Shown here: positions 58,468 to 64,000 of the stretch, piece after piece
Layout: the number at the start of each line of letters is the position of its first letter
How positions within the stretch are numbered: position 1 is the first letter of the stretch
Assembly (NCBI RefSeq): GCF_958298935.1
Contig: NC_084937.1
Coordinates: 24,003,568-24,067,567 of the forward strand
Source of the DNA: Phragmites australis
Lineage: Eukaryota; Streptophyta; Magnoliopsida; Poales; Poaceae
Length of the DNA: 64,000 nt
Direction of reading: 5' to 3'
Position numbers and translations under genes: made by a program
Notes under the pieces: generated by a model
Told to the model about the DNA's origin: nothing
Databases searched by the model: none
What the model saw: the letters and a program-made list of their open reading frames with translations, nothing else

Positions 58468-58863
58468 GGAGTGCAAAAAAAAAAAAAAAAAGAAGCCAAA
58501 CCTTGGTCGCGATGGAGAGAGTACCTAGCTATCAAGAAGTGGTACAAGCTGGAAAGGTGCGTCTCTGCGACTGCGAGAGAGGGTGCTGTCAAGAACAAGA
58601 GCGGCGGCAATGGCAATGGCAATGGTAGCTACTACGACGACGAGAGAGCTCTGTGGACTTAGGAAGGGGCGGGATAAGAAAAGTGATGTGAGAGAAGATG
58701 AGACGAGAGCAGCAGCAGCACAGTAGCAGGAACAGGACAGGATGAGCCTGAAGCCTGAAGGAAGAGTAGGCGGTGCTTCCTGCTGTTGGTGAGAGCGACA
58801 GCGAGGTGATCTTTTTATCCTTGTCATGCTCTCCTTTTGCTCCAGCCGGAGATACTACTAGTA
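58468..58863. other. Promoter and 5' leader of the AHL gene
   Basis: On the minus strand this is purine/pyrimidine-skewed DNA with a poly-T tract (58476-58492) and a GCC-ATT-type short repeat near 58605-58628. No TATA box is certain. Confidence 0.45.
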
Positions 58864-59106
58864 CTCCTTTGTTTCAAAATAAACTTCGTTTTGGATTATG
58901 TATAGTTAATTATTTTAATACTATAAATTATTTTTATATAATGAGTTTAGATATTTAAAAATAATATGGGTAGATTTATCTTTAAAATATCTTTATAATA
59001 TTATTACTATATTTATTAATATATTAAAATAAAAAATAATAGTTAAAGTTATATTTTAAAAACTATGTTAATATTTAAAATGATATTTGTTTCGAACCGA
59101 AGAGAG
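58864..59106. mobile_element. Stowaway MITE (Tc1/mariner type)
   Basis: The left end CTCCTTTGTTTCAAAATA and right end TATTTGTTTCGAACCGAAGAGAG are diverged forms of the Stowaway terminus CTCCCTCCGTTTC. TA flanks both ends (58862-58863 and 59107-59108). The 243-bp AT-rich core has no coding capacity. It lies about 400 bp upstream of the AHL start. Confidence 0.88.
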
Positions 59107-59538
59107 TAATAGCACAAGCAAGGGCGTGTTGTATGCGTTGGACGAGAGTATACAGGGTTCAAATCAAAATCACCTCCATCCAAATTCCTCAGTACTCATA
59201 ATGCTGGGTCAAATTTGAGTTTAACTTTTGTTGTGGCACGAGACGAGAACATGTACCCGTTGCCAAATTTGAACGGTGGGTGCAGCGTTTGGCGCCTGCG
59301 TGCCGGTGCACTGGCTGTGTAGGCCGGCCCGGGGCCATCAATTTGACGGCAAGGCACGGAGCTGCGAGGCCGTGCGAGCTGTGGGTGTGGGTTCTCCCGC
59401 TCGACCCGTGCCGCGCCGTGCGCTTTGGTTCTTGCACCAACCCGCACGCGGACCCCCAAAACATACGTACCGACGCGGAGATTCGCCGTAGCGTGGTAGC
59501 CTGGTAGGGGTCCGTGCCGGTCGGACGGCCGTCCATTA
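59107..59538. other. Intergenic between two MITEs
   Basis: A GC-rich stretch (59270-59530) without a recognised gene. Confidence 0.45.
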
Positions 59539-60364
59539 GAGCATCTTTAGTTAGCTTTTTACATCTTTATAAAAGAGCCTTTCAAAAGATTGTTTATTTA
59601 TTTTTCTATAGGCTCTAACTAACTTTCTAAATCTGGCTCCTTAAATTCTACTAATATATTTTGTTAATATTTTGTAGCTAAAAAATATTTTTTAACGACT
59701 ATATTTTATAACTATTATATTTTCAACTGCTATAAAACAACAGACACGAAATTAGTGTTTTGCACTTCCAAATCTCACCCACCCCTGCTAAGATTTGGGA
59801 AACACTCAAAAAGACAAAAAAAAAAATCCATCCATAACTGACCACGAAAAAAACAAAGATGAGAAATCTAACTTGCTCGCAAATCAAGAATGGAGAAGAT
59901 ACATGCTATTCCAACTGTTCCCAGTTACCACCGATTCTCCAAATCTGTAGGGATCACAGATCGGACGGACGTCGAGATTTGAGGGGAAGAAGCAGCAAGG
60001 AAGGTGTGTGAGCCTCCTTTGTGCGGGCCTCCCTCCAAATTGCAGATCATGGTCCCTCCAGCATGATCGCTCCCTTCTCCACCGTGCGCGCCACCAACTG
60101 CTCCGCCCCACCACCACTCCGGATATGATGGGTGCAACAGCAACACGAGGAAGATGAGATGGGTGGGGCATGGCGCACACTATACTTCCACGGGATGCTC
60201 TGGATGGTGGCAATTGGGATGCCGAGCTTGTTTGCTGTCCGACAAAAGTAGCGAGCGATGGAGAGGAGATGACGAGGGGGTAGGGAGCCGATCAGAGCCC
60301 TTTTTTTTCCCGAATCGCTATATCTAGCAATGCTAAGTAGGTTATTGGATGGCTGGAGTTGCTC
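59539..60364. mobile_element. Tourist/PIF-Harbinger-like non-autonomous element
   Basis: Starts GAGCATCTTTAGTTAGC and ends GCTGGAGTTGCTC, diverged inverted repeats of the common grass GAGCATCTCCAAC terminus. The trinucleotide TTA flanks both ends (59536-59538 and 60365-60367), the expected PIF/Harbinger duplication. Its 826-bp length exceeds a typical MITE. The centre (about 59930-60290) is GC-rich, unlike the AT-rich ends. Confidence 0.75.
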
Positions 60365-60457
60365 TTACCAAGTAGTAATATCAATGCGTCACTTTTTGGG
60401 ACGACAACGCAATCAAATAGCTAGCCATGACCGGCAAATGGAGATGCTCATGTAACT

Positions 60458-60657
60458 GTGTGTCACCTAGTTACGGTACTTACACTGTGTCATTTGCTTT
60501 TGTGTTATACTTGCTCTAGTCAGCCTCGCACACCGTAGTATGTGTCCATCCGGATCCGTGTGTCACCTCGTTGCGGTACTTACAATGTGTCGTTTGCTTT
60601 TGTGTTATACTTGCTCTAGTCAACCTCGCACACCGTAGTATGTGTCCATCCGGATCG
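60458..60657. repeat. 100-bp direct tandem duplication
   Basis: 60458-60557 and 60558-60657 are nearly identical, with a handful of substitutions and no gap. Each begins GTGTGTCACCT and ends TGTCCATCCGGATC. Confidence 0.92.
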
Positions 60658-60690
60658 ACATCACAACCCCGAATATGTTGTTTTTGCTTG

Positions 60691-60855
60691 GTAAGGATGC
60701 AAATTAATTAACCTAAATGTACCCACCGATCCTTTTTATTCAACAAATAATACTATTTTAAAAAAAATTAAACAATTTTTTAGAAAAATGATTGTTATTA
60801 GTTAAATTAAGGACGGTCGGTAGGTACCTATATGTTAATTAATTTGCACCCTTAC
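60691..60855. mobile_element. 165-bp fold-back MITE with 6-bp target duplication
   Basis: The termini GTAAGGATGCAAATTAATTA and the inverse TAATTAATTTGCACCCTTAC extend as about 45-bp inverted repeats, including TACC(C/T)ACCGA. TGCTTG occurs directly on both sides (60685-60690 and 60856-60861). There is no coding capacity. The superfamily is not clear from a 6-bp duplication. Confidence 0.8.
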
Positions 60856-60861
60856 TGCTTG

Positions 60862-62656
60862 ATGATCCCAATCTGGGTAAATTGTATGTGGCCGTAGTCA
60901 AGCAAGTCTACTTGCGGTTCGCAGTGCAACAATTCGACATGTGCATATGAAACGCACTGTCCCGTCCATTTTGTGACCACGAGATATAATATGCTGACTG
61001 ACACTGATAGGATATGAAATAGTAGTCGTTTGACCAGCACACCGGCGCGCTGGCCGGCTGGGCATCCGAACAGGCACCCTCGGATCACAATATAACTTTC
61101 TTCTCTAGATGCAGCAAATCTAAGTTCATAGTAACTCTAATACAACTTTTTTACTTTATTATTTCATGTCTGTCTCTATTTAAATATACCTTGATTAATA
61201 CACTTTTTTACTTTATTCTTCCATTTTATTTGTGTCAGCACAGGTCATCTAGTGGCTGCTTCGAGCAGGATGGCAAATGATGACAAATGAACAGGTGAGC
61301 CGCTTCTCCTGTTGGTTGCACAGTGAAGTTCTGTGATGACATGGACCATGGATGCAGGGAGAAGATGTAACTCTTCGATCCTCTTTCGCAGTACCACAAA
61401 AGGGCAGCTTGTCCCAGCAGCATACGAGGCAGACTGTACGACTACGGCTCGCTCGTAATAATGCCGCGCCGTACAATGCATCCTCATGCACGCGACGCCG
61501 AGCCCGCCGGTGCAGCACGAGGCATCATGACGGCCGCGCGAGGCCTCGGCGACCCACAGGCGCAATCATCTCCAGGTCGCCATGCATGGGAGCGGATGCA
61601 ACCGTCCGGCCCCGAATCATGAATGCCGGCCCTGCTCGCCACCGGCGACGAACGCGATCAGATCATCTCAGCATCCCCACCCCACCACAGCTTGTTGAAG
61701 GCCCGGCCGCCTGGGGATTTAATTAGCTTATCAGACTGGCCGTCCGTGCCCCCACCGGCCTATGGCATCTGCGCCTCGCCTCCCTGCGCCCCCCGAGCCG
61801 TAGGCGTCTGCGCATAGGCTAGCTCAGGCGCCAGGCGGCCTGGCCATCTGTGTAAGGCTAAACTTTAGTGTCCGCCGACCGCCGCCGGCGCTGGGCGCTG
61901 CTGGCACACCGGCACACAGGCACAGTGCACTGCGTTTCAAGTTGCATTTGTTGACCTGAACACAGGCTAGCTAGTCTGGGTGTGTCGCAAACACATGCTG
62001 CACGATGGCCAGTAGCCCTTGGCCAGGTGTAGCAAGCTAGCTAGGCCTAGCTACGAGGGGATCGACTCGACACAGATCGAGTTCATCATGGCCAAATTAA
62101 CCTCCGTTTACAACAACATACCGATATGAGGCACTATAGTATCATGCACCATCCAAAAGAAAAGGAAGATTTACCATGCAACCAATGTTGAACTGTTTGC
62201 TGAGCCAGTCCTTTATTTTGTCCCTGACTTTTTTTTACTCCTTTGAGGACTCAGTTTTGTTATTGTTGTCGTGGAGGATGCATGCATGCTCATTTCTTCA
62301 CACGGTACCCTTCTTCCATCCTGACGACGGTAGATCTCCAGTTCTTTGCTACATGATACGGGAACTGTTTATAGGGTGCGAGCTTGCATGTTGCCCATCT
62401 GCAAAAAAACATTAGGGTTAATCAGCGATTTTTCAAAAAGAAATGTAACTGTAATATTAATGAATGAATACGACATAGATGATAGAAGTATAGGGTCAGA
62501 GGATAGGATCAATATATGATCGCGCGTAGCATATCTACGAATTAAAATGGCGGCAAAATTGACTTAGAGAGAGAGAGAGACGCGCCACATGATATAAAAC
62601 CCTTGATCGTTTATCTGGTTCGATCCCTCACATAACTCTACACTTTCCTGTCTCTC
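60862..62656. other. Intergenic, no supported gene
   Basis: A GC-rich patch at 61400-61900 has short open frames on both strands without recognisable domains. The remainder is unique AT-rich DNA with a short GA run near 62567. Confidence 0.4.
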
Positions 62657-63063
62657 TGTCGGTGTATCAAGTAAAGGGGTAACTCAGCTAATAGATTTCA
62701 CGAAGGGTGCAAACAGTTAGGGGAATATACCTCCTAAAAAGCTAATCGGTCGATGGGTTACCACGACCAGTGCAAGGTCTCAGCGACCAATCTCGCTACG
62801 CCTTCACACAAACCTATGAACAGCCCTCCTGATCGTGGGACTGGATTGGACGCAACCCATCCGAAGCACCTTTATTGGACAGTCACCTGAACGCTTCCTT
62901 CAGCAGGCATTGGCTTCTACGGATAAGGTCGTGGGTGGTGCAGGGGGCGTTGTCCCATCCCGTAGCATTACAGGCTACGGAGTAAGACTCTACAGGCCGG
63001 CGCAGCGCCGCACGACAGATGTGACGTTGTCAGCCACCCGGCAGGGCGAGTGGACAAGGATGA

Positions 63064-63197
63064 CGCAGAGAGGCAAGTGGACGGGGACGGCGCAGAGGCA
63101 AGTGGACGGGGACGACGCAGAGGCAAATGGACGGGGACGGCGCAGAGGCAAGCGGACAGGGACGGCGCGAAGAGGCAAGTGGACGGGAACGGTGCAG
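63064..63197 (+). repeat. 25-bp minisatellite inside the LTR
   Basis: About five tandem copies of GCAGAGGCAAGTGGACGGGG plus ACGGC, the last one 27 bp long. It lies in the U3 part of the LTR, upstream of the TATA box. Confidence 0.9.
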
Positions 63198-63402
63198 AAG
63201 GGCATCGTTCCATCCCGTCACATTAAATTCAGCAAGATGAGGCTCTACGGGCTGAGCAAAGACGGCGCGCGGCAGTACAATATACAATGCCATCAAAGCA
63301 AGTTGGCATGCCTGGTACTCCGTAATGATGATTTGAGTTAGATATTAGAATGAGCAGAGACCATCTGTGTAGGACCCGTATGTAAGTTCTCCCTCTCCCT
63401 AC

Positions 63403-63410
63403 TATATAAA
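63403..63410 (+). promoter_or_regulatory. TATA box of the gypsy-like LTR
   Basis: TATATAAA followed by GGG, 263 bp before the LTR end, preceded by a pyrimidine-rich stretch. Confidence 0.55.
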
Positions 63411-63666
63411 GGGATGAGGACATCGTCTGTAACCAAGGGACATCAATTCTGGCAAACTACTAGAATACTGTCTGTAATCAAGTGAGATCTACGATAACAC
63501 AAACATAGGACGTATGTTTGTTATCCTCCGGGAGATCCGAACTTGTATAACCTGTGGTGTCCCCGAATCCATCATCTACACACAGACACATCTAGCCCCT
63601 GAAACATCGTTCACGCACCCACTGTCCAATATACCCGAAATCACTGTCAGTGATTTATCCTCGACA

Positions 63667-64000
63667 CTCAACTTAACAAAGTAGTCTGTTTTATCTTCGA
63701 TGTCCTTTTAGGCAAGGTTTTCACCATGATATTTTTAATAATAATATGTTAGTTACGGAACAAAGCTACATATTATGGAAGTACTTTCAAATATAAATCT
63801 AACGACTAATGCATGGGCCTGGTTAAAGCGTAAGTAATGTATGGACCTGACTGAGGTGTACGTTACACTTGTGCAAGTATTTTGAAGAGAAAGTTTTCAC
63901 ATTGAAAATTCAAAATTCATAAAAATATCAGTGCATAAAGTTCAAAAGGCTGACTCCATGAATTATAGGATGATGTTTGCCTTTGATAAGTGAACCCCTC
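63667..64000. other. Flank of the LTR, nothing recognised
   Basis: AT-rich DNA without an ORF or a gag start. It could be leader of an internal region or plain flank. Confidence 0.35.

Larger units (their letters stand above)
62657..63666 (+). repeat. LTR of a gypsy-like retrotransposon (solo or truncated)
   Basis: It begins TGTCGGTGTATC and ends ATCCTCGACA, so TGTCG and CGACA form the terminal inverted repeat. A TATATAAA box at 63403-63410 is followed by GTCTGTAACCAAG- and GTTATCCTCCGGGAGATCCG-type sequence common in the R/U5 of grass gypsy LTRs. The DNA after it (CTCAACTTAAC) does not look like a tRNA primer site, and the flanks (CTCTC and CTCAA) match only in part. The window ends 334 bp later. 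Confidence 0.6.

Noticed and set aside
61245..61817. Several overlapping frames in a GC-rich patch
   Set aside because: Short, on both strands, without domains or start context.
62835..63341. 168-codon open frame with Trp-Thr-Gly repeats
   Set aside because: The repeats are the translation of the 25-bp minisatellite inside an LTR, not a protein gene.

Overview
The window is nuclear DNA from a plant, almost certainly a grass (Poaceae). The evidence is five conserved plant genes with GC-rich, mostly intronless coding sequence, set in AT-rich, transposon-packed DNA with Stowaway- and Tourist-type MITEs, a Helitron, MULE, hAT, CACTA-like and copia/gypsy-type elements. I could not fix the species. 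No bacterial operons, CRISPR arrays, tRNA or rRNA genes were seen.

Layout. 1-7056: 3' part of a decayed Ty1/copia retrotransposon (gag, protease, pre-integrase, RT, RNase H, 3' LTR), split by a 2.1 kb interspersed repeat at 938-3015. 7687-8427: MIZU-KUSSEI1-like (DUF617) gene, plus strand. 9888-14594: dead MULE with long TIRs. 15905-16600: minisatellite. 17383-17684: MITE. 20739-24578: dead hAT element with an 8-bp target duplication. 24683-25972: single-exon J-domain-like gene, plus strand. 28562-32760: dead Helitron Rep/helicase, minus strand. 35338-40010: head-to-head copies of the same CCGGTG-rich repeat seen at 938-3015, ending in a 251-bp-arm inverted repeat. 42003-43153: non-autonomous CACTA-like element. 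44984-45715: two-exon bHLH-ACT transcription factor, plus strand. 46770-50147: multi-exon beta carbonic anhydrase (BCA5 type), minus strand, with MITEs in an intron and in the 3' flank. 51556-52680: non-autonomous hAT. 55359-55604: broken fragment of a GOST/lung-7TM gene. 57460-58467: AT-hook AHL gene, minus strand. 58864-60855: Stowaway, Tourist-like and a short fold-back MITE. 62657-63666: a gypsy-like LTR.

The genes are independent nuclear loci, not an operon. Two are DNA-binding regulators (bHLH, AHL). One is a J-like protein that also carries an AT-hook. One is an organellar CO2/bicarbonate enzyme. One is a root-tropism family (MIZ1/DUF617) protein. I found no clearly new multi-gene system. 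The most notable items are the J-like protein (HPD changed to HPN, eight 11-residue Pro repeats, zinc ribbon and AT-hook), the long inverted repeat at 39474-40010, the in-frame stop-free 87-nt intron of the bHLH gene, and the hairpin MITE 20 bp past the carbonic anhydrase stop codon.
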